The notes below the pieces were generated by a model that saw only the letters and a list, made by a program, of their open reading frames with translations, was not told the origin of the DNA and did no database searches. 64,000 nucleotides of DNA from Candidatus Stoquefichus sp. SB1 (GTDB lineage Bacteria > Bacillota_I > Bacilli_A > Erysipelotrichales > Coprobacillaceae): positions 651,158 through 715,157 of the forward strand of contig NZ_LN852695.1 in assembly GCF_001244545.1 (NCBI RefSeq). Direction: 5' to 3'. Shown piece after piece: positions 1 through 7,750 of this stretch. The first letter of the stretch is position 1. Each line of letters begins with the position of its first letter. The translations under genes and the position numbers were made by a program.

Positions 1-315
1 AAAAAGTATTTTCATGATAATGCATATATCAATTGGCATAATACAAATGAACATTTTACTGTTACTGAATTTATTCAAGCAAATTGTGAATATCCGGGTA
101 AATGGAATGGTGAGGTTGAACGTATTGAATTAATAGATAATCTAATTATTACTGTTGTTCATGTTTATTCATTAGAAAAAAGATTATCATTTCATGTAAC
201 CTCATTTATAAAAACAGAAAATGATTTGATAATATCTATTGATGAATATTGGGGTGATGATGGTATAGCACCTCAATGGAGATTGGATAAGAAAATAGGA
301 GTTTCTATAAAATGA
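1..315 (+). CDS. SnoaL/NTF2-like domain protein, C-terminal part
   Basis: Open from the first base in frame 1 to the TGA at 313-315, so the start lies outside the window. The 104 visible residues have a pattern common at the end of nuclear transport factor 2/SnoaL-fold proteins: a long amphipathic strand followed by ISIDEYWGDDGIAPQWR. These small cone-shaped alpha+beta barrels bind or turn over small ligands; the ligand cannot be told here. A GNAT, lipoprotein and DUF4177 array follows. The same fold seems to recur as the sensor part of the LytTR and EAL proteins near 31-33 kb. Family assignment is moderate because half the protein is missing. Confidence 0.6.
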   Translation, partial: KKYFHDNAYINWHNTNEHFTVTEFIQANCEYPGKWNGEVERIELIDNLIITVVHVYSLEKRLSFHVTSFIKTENDLIISIDEYWGDDGIAPQWRLDKKIGVSIK

Positions 316-528
316 TAATATCTAGATTATCTAACTCAAAAAGTAAAAAATAGAACTAAATCAATTCCAATTTAAAAATAACACAAAATTAGATGCTTTA
401 TTAACTATGATAGATAGTATTATTATTTCATTATACAATTATAGAGAATGGAAGACTAGAGTTTAGAAGATTTGAGTTTAATAAAATATTTGTGTCCGTG
501 CGCAAAGCGTGGGGAAATGGAGGAATAT

Positions 529-738
529 ATGAAAAAATATGAATATAAGTTTATTGAAGTCAATGCAAAAAGAGGATTAAAAGATAAGGCTGGAGATACA
601 TTTGATGAATGTAAACGTATTATAACTGCAGAAAGTGAAAATGGTTGGAGATTGAAACAAGTAGTGACACCATTTAATGAAAAACTGGGTATAAATAGTG
701 CAATGGGGTATCAAATTATTTTTGAAAGGGAAATTTAA
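529..738 (+). CDS. DUF4177 domain protein
   Basis: A 69-residue protein starting MKKYEYKFIEV, the usual opening of DUF4177 proteins, with the family's GWRL and GYQIIFER segments near the end. I start at the ATG at 529 because GGAGG lies at 519-523. An in-frame TTG at 472 and an ATG at 517 would add an N-terminus that has no counterpart in the family. The function of DUF4177 is unknown; the fold is a small alpha/beta sandwich, probably cytosolic. It sits in a run of unrelated small genes. Confidence 0.7.
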   Translation: MKKYEYKFIEVNAKRGLKDKAGDTFDECKRIITAESENGWRLKQVVTPFNEKLGINSAMGYQIIFEREI

Positions 739-774
739 ACAAGTTAGAAAAAGGGAGTTTGAGAAGGAGATTAC

Positions 775-1284
775 ATGAAGAAAATTCTAATTATGTTTAT
801 AATGTTGATTTTACTTGTTGGTTGTAAGAAAGATGAGTTTTCTAGTTTTAAGGATAACTATATAGAAGAACACGGTATTACAGATATTGAGGAAATAACA
901 TCATATGGAGATAAATCATATATTGAAGGCATTATTTTTAAAGGACTTTTTCATGGTACTGAAGAAGAACTCTATTTTTGTGAAGGGTTGCCAGGTAAAG
1001 GGGATGGTATATTTTCAAATGGAGAGTATGGTGCTGGGCCTCTTTCTATTGAGGAAGGGATGAGATATCGAGTTTATGATGGAAAAGATTTTGGATATGA
1101 CAGAAGTTATTTTGTAGCAATGGTATATAGAAAAATGAGCGTTGTTTATTATAAGGGAGAGAGTATTGATTTTAAAACAGTAGATGTTCAGTTAAATGAT
1201 AAAGATATTACGTTAACAGTATGGTTAATGCCATTTAGTAATGGAGATGAAATAAGTTTATCTGATTTTGAATATCAAGAGTAG
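775..1284 (+). CDS. Small lipoprotein, function unknown
   Basis: A 169-residue protein with a type II signal peptide: MKK, a hydrophobic stretch, then the lipobox LVGC at residues 14-17, so Cys17 would be lipidated and the rest held on the outer face of the membrane. The mature part is acidic and beta-rich (YDGKDFGYDRSYFVAMVY) with no motif I recognise. AGAAGGAG lies just upstream of the ATG. It resembles the many orphan lipoproteins found in accessory gene arrays; an immunity or binding role is possible but not shown. Confidence 0.75.
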   Translation: MKKILIMFIMLILLVGCKKDEFSSFKDNYIEEHGITDIEEITSYGDKSYIEGIIFKGLFHGTEEELYFCEGLPGKGDGIFSNGEYGAGPLSIEEGMRYRVYDGKDFGYDRSYFVAMVYRKMSVVYYKGESIDFKTVDVQLNDKDITLTVWLMPFSNGDEISLSDFEYQE

Positions 1285-1286
1285 AT

Positions 1287-1333
1287 TGTAGTTTGTAGAA
1301 GTCATAAAGAGTGGTAAAAATGAGAATTGATAA
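1287..1333 (+). repeat. Recurrent cassette spacer, copy A
   Basis: The stretch from TAGTTTGTAGAAGTCATAAA through GAGTGGTAAAAATGAGAATT recurs with few changes at 2230-2273 and 3311-3350, and in shorter form at 2744-2773. Each copy ends a few bases before the ribosome site of the next gene. Such sequence conservation between otherwise unrelated intergenic regions is unusual. Confidence 0.55.
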
Positions 1334-1345
1334 GGAGAAAACAAA

Positions 1346-1825
1346 ATGTATATTGAAAAGTATTGGGATAATTATATTGGTGGTACAGATGACAGTCTAA
1401 CATTGCTAGATTATCTAATTGATAAACAGAAAACCGAAATATCTCTCAGCGAAATATTTGCGGACACTGGTTTAGATAAGCTAAACTGGGATTTTCACAA
1501 TACAGAGATAGATCTTGAGTACATAGACCATGATGGAAGCGCACATGAATTCGACTTTGCTATTGATTTGTTTACCGATTTAGCAGCCTTAATGTTGGAG
1601 TGTTCTATGAATGGAAGTGTGTCTTTGGGGGAACTGTTGAATGATGAGAAAGAAAATATTGTCCGTATTACTTTCACCCAAGAAGAAAAGAAAGCCATAA
1701 ACAAAGCACTGGATGACTTTGTTAAAAATCCGCTATCTTATGATCTCCATGAAATGGTTCCAGAAGATGATATGCAAGAAATGGCACAGGACTGTGAAAG
1801 TATCCGCAAGGAACTGTGTGAATAA
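1346..1825 (+). CDS. Acidic protein, function unknown
   Basis: A 159-residue, strongly acidic protein with no signal peptide or membrane segment, so probably cytosolic. I do not recognise a domain. The base and codon use (GCG, CTG and CTC present) is richer in GC than its neighbours, which hints at recent transfer. Small acidic soluble proteins among GNAT and lipoprotein genes are often immunity proteins of toxin systems, but no toxin gene is next to it. The ribosome site AAGGAG precedes the ATG. Confidence 0.6.
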   Translation: MYIEKYWDNYIGGTDDSLTLLDYLIDKQKTEISLSEIFADTGLDKLNWDFHNTEIDLEYIDHDGSAHEFDFAIDLFTDLAALMLECSMNGSVSLGELLNDEKENIVRITFTQEEKKAINKALDDFVKNPLSYDLHEMVPEDDMQEMAQDCESIRKELCE

Positions 1826-1889
1826 TTCTTATTTATTAGGGAGTTAAATTGAATGATAAATTAGAAGTTGAAGGAGGCTTGCCGATTAG

Positions 1890-2074
1890 ATGGATTATAA
1901 AATAGTCAGGCTGATAGATAGACCGGAAATAAAGGAACAGGCGGCACAATGGTTTCATGAGAAATGAAATATTCCAATAGAAGCGTATCTGGAAAGTATG
2001 GAAGAGACTGTCTGCGAAGCATAAAATCAGTTCCACAATGGTATGTGGCAATTTCTATGTGGAAAGGTACATGA
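1890..2074 (+). pseudogene. GNAT acetyltransferase remnant
   Basis: From the ATG at 1890 the frame reads MDYKIVRLIDRPEIKEQAAQ WFHEK, then a TGA where this GNAT family normally has Trp, then IPIEAYLESMEE. A frameshift and a TAA follow before PQWYVA. These match the N-terminal third of a common gut-Firmicutes GNAT family; the acetyl-CoA binding region is absent. A good AGGAGG ribosome site is still present at 1871-1877. The gene is broken by point mutations and a large deletion. Confidence 0.6.
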
Positions 2075-2213
2075 GAGGGATGAAGCAAAGTTAGTCTCTT
2101 TAAAATTAGTATTTGACTTAGATAATTCTGTTGGCATTCTAAAGGACATACCTCGTGGTTGTTATGCCGAAAGAAAAACTGAAAATGATGATTGGATAAT
2201 AAAAAAACAATAA
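2043..2213 (+). other. Short ORF, probable gene tail remnant
   Basis: An open stretch of 56 codons runs from an ATG at 2043, inside the broken GNAT gene, to a TAA at 2211-2213. The last 44 codons look like real coding sequence (FDLDNSVGILKDIPRGCYAE) but match no family I know. There is no ribosome site. I read it as the 3' end of a second gene left after a deletion that fused it to the GNAT fragment. Confidence 0.3.
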
Positions 2214-2229
2214 TGTTTAATTTTGCCAG

Positions 2230-2273
2230 TTCTGATTTGTAAAAGTCATAAAGTGTAGTAAAAATTAGAATTT
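2230..2273 (+). repeat. Recurrent cassette spacer, copy B
   Basis: TTTGTAAAAGTCATAAAGTG followed by TAGTAAAAATTAGAATTT aligns with copies A and C. It precedes the AAAGGTG ribosome site of the GNAT gene at 2292. Confidence 0.55.
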
Positions 2274-2291
2274 ATTGAAAGGTGATATAGA

Positions 2292-2741
2292 ATGAATATT
2301 AGAAAAGCAAGAATTGATGATTTATCAAGAATAGCTGAAATATATGTTTTTAACAATAGGATGAATTATTTTCCTATATTTAAAGATGAGAGTTTTTCAT
2401 TTGGTGAATTACAAGTTGTTTCATTGGCAGACAAATATTTTGGAAAAGATGAAATAATGAAAAATATATTTATATATGATGATAATGGTTTAATTAAAGG
2501 CTTTATACAAATGGATAAGACAGAAATTTGTAAAATATATGTAGATACATTTTTTCAAAGTGAAGGAATTGGCAATATGATGATAGAGTATGCAATAAAA
2601 GAATTCCATGCAGATAATCTATGGGTATTAGAAAAAAACAGTAGGGCTATTTCATTTTATCAAACGCATGGTTTCTATCCAACAGGAGAAAAAAAGTTTG
2701 AAGAGGATACTACTGAATACCTTTTAAAATTAGTAAGATAA
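2292..2741 (+). CDS. GNAT family N-acetyltransferase
   Basis: A 149-residue single-domain acetyltransferase. The N-terminus MNIRKARIDDLSRIAEIY and the acetyl-CoA pyrophosphate-binding loop near residues 90-97 (QSEGIGNMM, a variant of Q/RxxGxG/A) define the GNAT fold. The C-terminal AISFYQTHGFYPTGEKKFEE is the typical alpha4-beta7 segment. The acceptor substrate cannot be told. It lies between recurrent spacers, and a second GNAT follows 40 bases later but is not closely similar, so this is not a recent tandem duplication. Confidence 0.9.
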   Translation: MNIRKARIDDLSRIAEIYVFNNRMNYFPIFKDESFSFGELQVVSLADKYFGKDEIMKNIFIYDDNGLIKGFIQMDKTEICKIYVDTFFQSEGIGNMMIEYAIKEFHADNLWVLEKNSRAISFYQTHGFYPTGEKKFEEDTTEYLLKLVR

Positions 2742-2784
2742 ATTCCAGTTTATTAAATAGAAAAATTAGAATTTGGAGAGGATT

Positions 2785-3300
2785 ATGAAAACAATAAGTA
2801 TCGAAAAGTTGTCTAATAAGTATCAAGTACGAATGTTAAGGGAAGAGGATATTGAGGATATTTATGAATTATCTATTGGAAATCCTCTGTATTTTCATTA
2901 CTGTCCACCTACAGTTACAAAGCAAACTATTTTAGTTGATATGAATGCACTTCCTCCTGGTATGACAATTGAAGATAAGTTCTATATGGGATTTTATGAA
3001 AATGAAGTTCTTGTTGCAGTTATGGATCTAATAACAAATTATCCTAATGAACAAACAGCATTTATTGGTTTATTCATGGTAAATAATAGGTGTCAGAATA
3101 AAGGAGTTGGAAGCAAGATTATTCGAGAATTAAAAGAATATTTGAAAGTAGTGGGGTTTGATTATATACGTTTAGCATATGTGAAAGATAATCCACAAAG
3201 TAAAATATTCTGGAAAAAAAATCATTTTATGCCTACAGGAGAAGAATTTGACCACGATTTATACGTGGTTGTAGCTATGCAATATATGTTGAATCAGTAA
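2785..3300 (+). CDS. GNAT family N-acetyltransferase
   Basis: A 171-residue acetyltransferase. It opens with RMLREEDIEDIYEL and carries the acetyl-CoA loop NKGVGSKIIREL (about residues 109-120) and the late segment SKIFWKKNHFMPTGEE. I use the ATG at 2785, which has GGAGAGG four bases before it, rather than the in-frame TTG at 2773, which lies in that ribosome site. It may act on a small amine or antibiotic, but the substrate is unknown. Confidence 0.9.
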   Translation: MKTISIEKLSNKYQVRMLREEDIEDIYELSIGNPLYFHYCPPTVTKQTILVDMNALPPGMTIEDKFYMGFYENEVLVAVMDLITNYPNEQTAFIGLFMVNNRCQNKGVGSKIIRELKEYLKVVGFDYIRLAYVKDNPQSKIFWKKNHFMPTGEEFDHDLYVVVAMQYMLNQ

Positions 3301-3310
3301 CTGAAATCTC

Positions 3311-3350
3311 AGTTTGTAGAAGTAATAAAGAGTGTTAAAAATAAGCATTT
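3311..3350 (+). repeat. Recurrent cassette spacer, copy C
   Basis: CAGTTTGTAGAAGTAATAAA followed by GAGTGTTAAAAATAAGCATT matches copies A and B and precedes the CPBP protease gene. Confidence 0.5.
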
Positions 3351-3379
3351 CAAAAAATTGAGGGGAGGTTAAACAAACC

Positions 3380-4009
3380 GTGAACAAAAATATAAAAAGT
3401 AATCTATTTATTATAGGTGTTTTGTTGTTTTTAGGATTGATCTCTACTCTACTGAATACATGCACTTATATTGAAAGACGAATTCTTGGAATATTGATAA
3501 GTGTTATTGAAGTGTTAGTTGTCTTAGTTTTAGCAAAAAGACAAAATATGACTTTAAGAGATATGGGATTGAGGAGGCCTATAAAACCTATTGCATGGGT
3601 AATAGGAATTGTCGTTGCTTTAATACCAATGTTTTTAATAGTTATACTTAATAGTGGTAATCTTGAAGTTATGTTTCCTCAAAAAGTATCTTTAACAATT
3701 TGTGTGATACAAACTATTTATTATTTTGTTATTGTTGCACCAACAGAAGAAATAATATTTAGAGGATTTATTTTAGAAAATTTTAATAAAACTTTTACTG
3801 AAAATATGAGTATTTTATTAACATCATTTTTATTTGCATTTATACATATTTTTAATGGTAGTATAATGAATATTGTAATGGCTTTTATTATATCTGTACT
3901 TTATTGTAAAGCGAAGTTACTATCTCATAATCGTTCTCTTTATCCATGTATGATTGGTCATGCATTCAATGATAGTCTTAATCAATGGTTACCCTATTTC
4001 TTATTATAA
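3380..4009 (+). CDS. CPBP family intramembrane glutamic protease
   Basis: A 209-residue multi-pass membrane protein (about six helices). It has the CPBP (Abi) signature: EEIIFRGFI near residues 124-132 holds the catalytic Glu pair and Arg, and a later helix has FAFIHIFNG with the conserved His. A third conserved motif, GHAFND, lies near residue 193. The family includes prenyl-protein endopeptidases and bacteriocin self-immunity proteins. The start is GTG with AGGGGAGG eleven bases upstream. In this array a self-protection role is plausible but unproven. Confidence 0.88.
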   Translation: MNKNIKSNLFIIGVLLFLGLISTLLNTCTYIERRILGILISVIEVLVVLVLAKRQNMTLRDMGLRRPIKPIAWVIGIVVALIPMFLIVILNSGNLEVMFPQKVSLTICVIQTIYYFVIVAPTEEIIFRGFILENFNKTFTENMSILLTSFLFAFIHIFNGSIMNIVMAFIISVLYCKAKLLSHNRSLYPCMIGHAFNDSLNQWLPYFLL

Positions 4010-4107
4010 CTTTTCATTTGTGAATATTTAAGAGAGATAAAATAGTTATTTCTCTTAAACATATATTCAATAAAATCAGAAATTGCCAGAAAAGGAGGAA
4101 CCCTTTT

Positions 4108-4518
4108 ATGAAAATGCCTGAAAATATAAATGTTGTGATGTTTGCATCATGCGGTATGAATTGTAAAGTTTGTTATAAACACTGTTATCATAAAAATCCT
4201 TGTGAAGGTTGCTTGAAAAGCGATGTAGGCAAACCTGAACACTGTCGGAAATGTAAAATAAAGGATTGTGTCAAAGAAAAAGGATTAAGGTATTGTTTTG
4301 AGTGTAAAGAATATCCATGTAAATTTATAAAAAATCTTGAAAAAAGTTATAATAAGAGATATCAGACAAGCCTTATGGATAACAGTATTTTTGTCAAAAA
4401 ATATGGCTTAGATCAATTTATGGAACAACAGAAAATCAAGTACACCTGCTCTAAGTGTGGTGGCATCATTTCTATACACGATGGAGAATGTAGTGAGTGT
4501 CAAGAAAAAATGAAATAG
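4108..4518 (+). CDS. DUF3795 Cys-rich protein
   Basis: A 136-residue cytosolic protein with dense Cys motifs: CGMNCKVCYKHC, CEGC, CRKCKIKDC, CFECKEYPC and a C-terminal CSKCGG...CSEC ribbon. This is the DUF3795 pattern, thought to bind zinc, with an added zinc-ribbon tail. Function is unknown. AAAGGAGGAA precedes the ATG. The gene stands alone between the CPBP protease and a membrane protein of unknown role. Confidence 0.75.
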   Translation: MKMPENINVVMFASCGMNCKVCYKHCYHKNPCEGCLKSDVGKPEHCRKCKIKDCVKEKGLRYCFECKEYPCKFIKNLEKSYNKRYQTSLMDNSIFVKKYGLDQFMEQQKIKYTCSKCGGIISIHDGECSECQEKMK

Positions 4519-4596
4519 ATAAATAAGAATGGATGTAGTATGTTTGCATGTAAATGAATGAATTCAAAAGATGTTTAGAAAGTAAATTGCAATTAT

Positions 4597-5241
4597 TTGA
4601 AAGAAGTGATCAGAGTGAATAAACATGGTATATTAAAGACAAACGATGTTATCCATAAATATGGGAATTATATTTTACTTTGTGTACTCTTGGTTAACGT
4701 GATTTTGATGATTGTTAAAAAGTATGTATATATTGAATGTTTCACAATCTCTATGATTAGCATGATCTTATTACTTAGAAATAAAATTCATATTATAGAT
4801 TTTTATATCAAACCAATTATCATGTCAATTCTTGTTATTGTAATTGCTTTAGGATTAGGTTGTTCTCTTCTATACGATACTCATAACTTTTTATATCTTG
4901 TTAAGGGATATGTGGAATGTGTTGTTTTAGAATCAAATGAGTATTCACTTTTATCTGTTTCAGCTGCTGCTGATAATGATGGAAGATATAGTATAAATAA
5001 GTCAACACAAATGATTTATAGAAATAATGCTAGAGATTTTTATGAACGATATATGATGAAGAATAATCAATCATTGGATGAGGATTTCATGATTATAGAA
5101 AAGGTTGTTGGTCAAATAAAAGAGTATAAGCCTGTTTCAGATAATGTATATTATCTTGAATTAAAAGAGGGTGGGGGAATATTTGTTGTTATAAATAAAT
5201 ATTCAAAATTCACTATTTTCAAATTTATAGTCAACTCATAA
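4597..5241 (+). CDS. Membrane protein, function unknown
   Basis: Up to 214 residues with three hydrophobic helices in the first half (about residues 27-44, 47-62 and 73-93), then a ~120-residue soluble part ending in beta-rich sequence. No family recognised. The start is unclear: TTG 4597, GTG 4606 and GTG 4615 are all in frame and none has a strong ribosome site; AAAGAAG at 4600-4606 favours GTG 4615. Followed by about 200 bases in which I see no gene. Confidence 0.6.
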   Translation: MKEVIRVNKHGILKTNDVIHKYGNYILLCVLLVNVILMIVKKYVYIECFTISMISMILLLRNKIHIIDFYIKPIIMSILVIVIALGLGCSLLYDTHNFLYLVKGYVECVVLESNEYSLLSVSAAADNDGRYSINKSTQMIYRNNARDFYERYMMKNNQSLDEDFMIIEKVVGQIKEYKPVSDNVYYLELKEGGGIFVVINKYSKFTIFKFIVNS

Positions 5242-5447
5242 TCATATGTATGTTTATTTAAAGAAGATATCTTATAACAAACTGAATAACTCCTCAATGT
5301 TTTTCTTTCTATTTAAAATATACTCATTTATAATAATATAGGATATATCAGTAATAATTTATATTGAAAACGAATAGATGTACTCGTAGTTACATGAAAA
5401 AGTAAGAGAGATGCAGTTACAGATGAGTATATGAAGGGGGAATTTTT

Positions 5448-6245
5448 ATGCCAAAAGGAATATCAATCATGTCTCAATTATTAAGTTGTGTAAATTATGG
5501 TGATGAAAAAGAAATAAATAGAGATATTGCAAAAATTATTTTAACGAATTACTATAAAATACCAAAATTAACAATTTATGATTTAGCAGATTTATGTTAT
5601 GTATCTGCTTCATCTATCACACGTTTTATTCGTAGTATTGGCTATGACAGTTATAAAGTCTTTAAAAATGAGATTAGTAATAGTTTGGATATAGATGTTG
5701 ATTATTCTAAAAATATCAATATAGCAACATCAGAAGATTTAAAACCTATTTACCAGCGCTATACAGATAATGTGATTGAAAATATTCGTTATACATTTGA
5801 ACATATTGATTATGAACAATTTCAACGAGTTACTGAAATGATTTATCAGGCTAATGAAATTGCATTATTTGGTTTAGAATATGCAAATTATGTGGGAATT
5901 CATTTTCAAAATAAAATGGCAAGTTTAAACCGTTTTATTCAATTAGGGGTTACTGATGAAAAACAATTGGAATTAGCTAATCAGTTATCTGAGGGTTCAT
6001 TGGTTTTTATAGTAACATTAGAAGGAAGTTATTTCTTTAGACATAGTGAAGTACTTGATATTTTAGTGAAAAAGAATTGTAAAATTGTTGCTATTTCTAT
6101 GCTGACATCAGGGAAGTTTATAAATTATTGTGATGAAGTGATTTTATGTAATAAGACAAATAGTGATACAGAAGGTCGAATTACATTAATGTATATGATT
6201 GAATTAATTATTATGGTTTATTATATTAATTATAGTCATTCATAA
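5448..6245 (+). CDS. MurR/RpiR family regulator
   Basis: A 265-residue regulator with an N-terminal HTH_6 domain (about residues 1-75; DLADLCYVSASSITRFIRSIGYDSY is the recognition region) and a C-terminal SIS sugar-phosphate-binding domain (about 105-250). RpiR proteins control sugar use by sensing a phosphosugar. It lies 110 bases upstream of a GH1-PTS-GH1 operon on the same strand and is separated from it by a terminator, so it probably controls that operon. The ATG at 5448 has AAGGGGG seven bases upstream. The SIS domain is less canonical than usual. Confidence 0.88.
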   Translation: MPKGISIMSQLLSCVNYGDEKEINRDIAKIILTNYYKIPKLTIYDLADLCYVSASSITRFIRSIGYDSYKVFKNEISNSLDIDVDYSKNINIATSEDLKPIYQRYTDNVIENIRYTFEHIDYEQFQRVTEMIYQANEIALFGLEYANYVGIHFQNKMASLNRFIQLGVTDEKQLELANQLSEGSLVFIVTLEGSYFFRHSEVLDILVKKNCKIVAISMLTSGKFINYCDEVILCNKTNSDTEGRITLMYMIELIIMVYYINYSHS

Positions 6246-6266
6246 AAAATTTCATAATATGAAATT

Positions 6267-6299
6267 AAACTAGGAATTTTGAAATTTCTAGTTTTTTTT
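6267..6299 (+). terminator. Rho-independent terminator after the RpiR gene
   Basis: AACTAGGAATTT pairs with AAATTTCTAGTT (one G-U pair) followed by eight T. It ends the regulator transcript before the glycosidase operon. Confidence 0.8.
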
Positions 6300-6312
6300 G
6301 ACGAAAAATTTA

Positions 6313-6324
6313 ATGTGTTCACAT
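6313..6324. promoter_or_regulatory. Palindrome upstream of GH1-PTS operon
   Basis: ATGTGTTCACAT is a perfect 5-bp-arm palindrome, flanked by TTAA on both sides. It sits about 30 bases before the first GH1 start, at the -35 position of a TAATAT -10 box (6327-6332) that has no good -35 hexamer. This suggests an operator, perhaps for the RpiR protein encoded just upstream. Inference only. Confidence 0.4.
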
Positions 6325-6355
6325 GTTAATATAGAACTGCAAGGAGGAAAAGAAT

Positions 6356-7750
6356 ATGAATACAAAGAATCAATTTCCCGAAAACTTTTTATGGGGAGCA
6401 TCCACCAGTGCCTTTCAGGTAGAGGGGGGATTTAATGAAGGAAGAGGTGTTGCCAATAGTGATATGCGTTATGTTCCTCAGGGACTAGCAGATTATAAGG
6501 TTGCATCTGATCATTTCCATCATGTGAAAGAGGATGTTGCTTTAATGAAAGAACTTGGTATAAAGGTTTATCGTTTTTCTTTCTTTTGGTCACGTATTAT
6601 GCCAGATGGAGAAAATGTGAGTCAAGAAGGTTTACATTTCTACCATGAATTGATTGATGAACTTATTGCTAATGATATCAAACCATTTCCAACACTTTAT
6701 CATTTTGAAATGCCTTATGCATTACTTGAAAAAATGGGAGGCTGGAAAAGTAGAAAATGTGTTGATGCGTATGTTAAGTATGCGAAAATATGTTTTCAGG
6801 AATTTGGTAGTAAAGTCAAGATGTGGGCAACTATTAATGAACAAATGTGTGCGACTGCACCTGATGATATGAATGGGAATCTAGAAACAGATAATCATTT
6901 AAGACAAATGAATTTATATCAGATGAGCTATCATATGACACTTGCTGAAAAAATCGCAATCAATACATTTAAACAAATGGTACCTGATGGAAAAATAGGT
7001 CATGTTGTTGCTATGCAAGTGATTTATCCAGCGACTTCATCACCAGAAGATATTTTGGCTGCGCAAAATGCACAGGATGAACTACAATGGAGTTTTCTAG
7101 ATCTTTCAATTAAGGGAAAATATTCAGACCATTTTAAAACATTCTTGATAACACGTGATATTTATCCCAAAATATCAGCAGATGATGAACATTATCTTGT
7201 AGAAAATCATCCGGATTTTATTGGCGTTAATTATTATGCAAGTTGTACTGTCCGTGCGAAACAAACAAATGATGATGACTCTAAAATGCCACCATTTTAT
7301 CAGAGTGAACAATTTACGGTTGTCGAGAATAACTATCTTCATCCTACAGAATGGATGCACTTTGGGATTGACCCAGATGGATTGTATATTGGGTTAAGAC
7401 AATTATATGATAGATATGAATTACCAATGATTATCACTGAAAATGGGATGGCATATGCAGATAAACTTGAAAATGATGGTTCTATTCAAGATATTTATCG
7501 AATTGATTATTTACAAAAACATATACAACAGTGTTTAAAATTTGTTTTAGAAGGCTATCCATTAATTGGGTATTGTCCATGGTCACTTATGGATTTAGTG
7601 AGTTCTCATGAAGGTTTTCACAAGCGTTATGGACTTATCTATGTAGATCGTACAAACACGGATCCTAAAGCATGCGAACGATATAAAAAGAACAGTTTTT
7701 ATTGGTATCAGAATATAATTAAAAATAATGGATTTAAAGGAGAAGAATAA
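6356..7750 (+). CDS. GH1 glycosidase, probable 6-phospho-beta-glucosidase
   Basis: A 464-residue TIM-barrel glycosidase of family GH1. The opening FPENFLWGASTSAFQVEGG is typical. The acid/base Glu is in TINEQ (Glu162) and the nucleophile in ITENGM (Glu362), so the enzyme should be active. With a PTS permease immediately downstream, the likely substrate is a 6-phospho-beta-glucoside entering through that permease. The acid/base motif TINEQ differs from the usual TxNEP, as in the other two GH1 genes here. It overlaps the PTS gene by one base (TAATG), so the two are translationally coupled. The ribosome site is AAGGAGG. Confidence 0.9.
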   Translation: MNTKNQFPENFLWGASTSAFQVEGGFNEGRGVANSDMRYVPQGLADYKVASDHFHHVKEDVALMKELGIKVYRFSFFWSRIMPDGENVSQEGLHFYHELIDELIANDIKPFPTLYHFEMPYALLEKMGGWKSRKCVDAYVKYAKICFQEFGSKVKMWATINEQMCATAPDDMNGNLETDNHLRQMNLYQMSYHMTLAEKIAINTFKQMVPDGKIGHVVAMQVIYPATSSPEDILAAQNAQDELQWSFLDLSIKGKYSDHFKTFLITRDIYPKISADDEHYLVENHPDFIGVNYYASCTVRAKQTNDDDSKMPPFYQSEQFTVVENNYLHPTEWMHFGIDPDGLYIGLRQLYDRYELPMIITENGMAYADKLENDGSIQDIYRIDYLQKHIQQCLKFVLEGYPLIGYCPWSLMDLVSSHEGFHKRYGLIYVDRTNTDPKACERYKKNSFYWYQNIIKNNGFKGEE

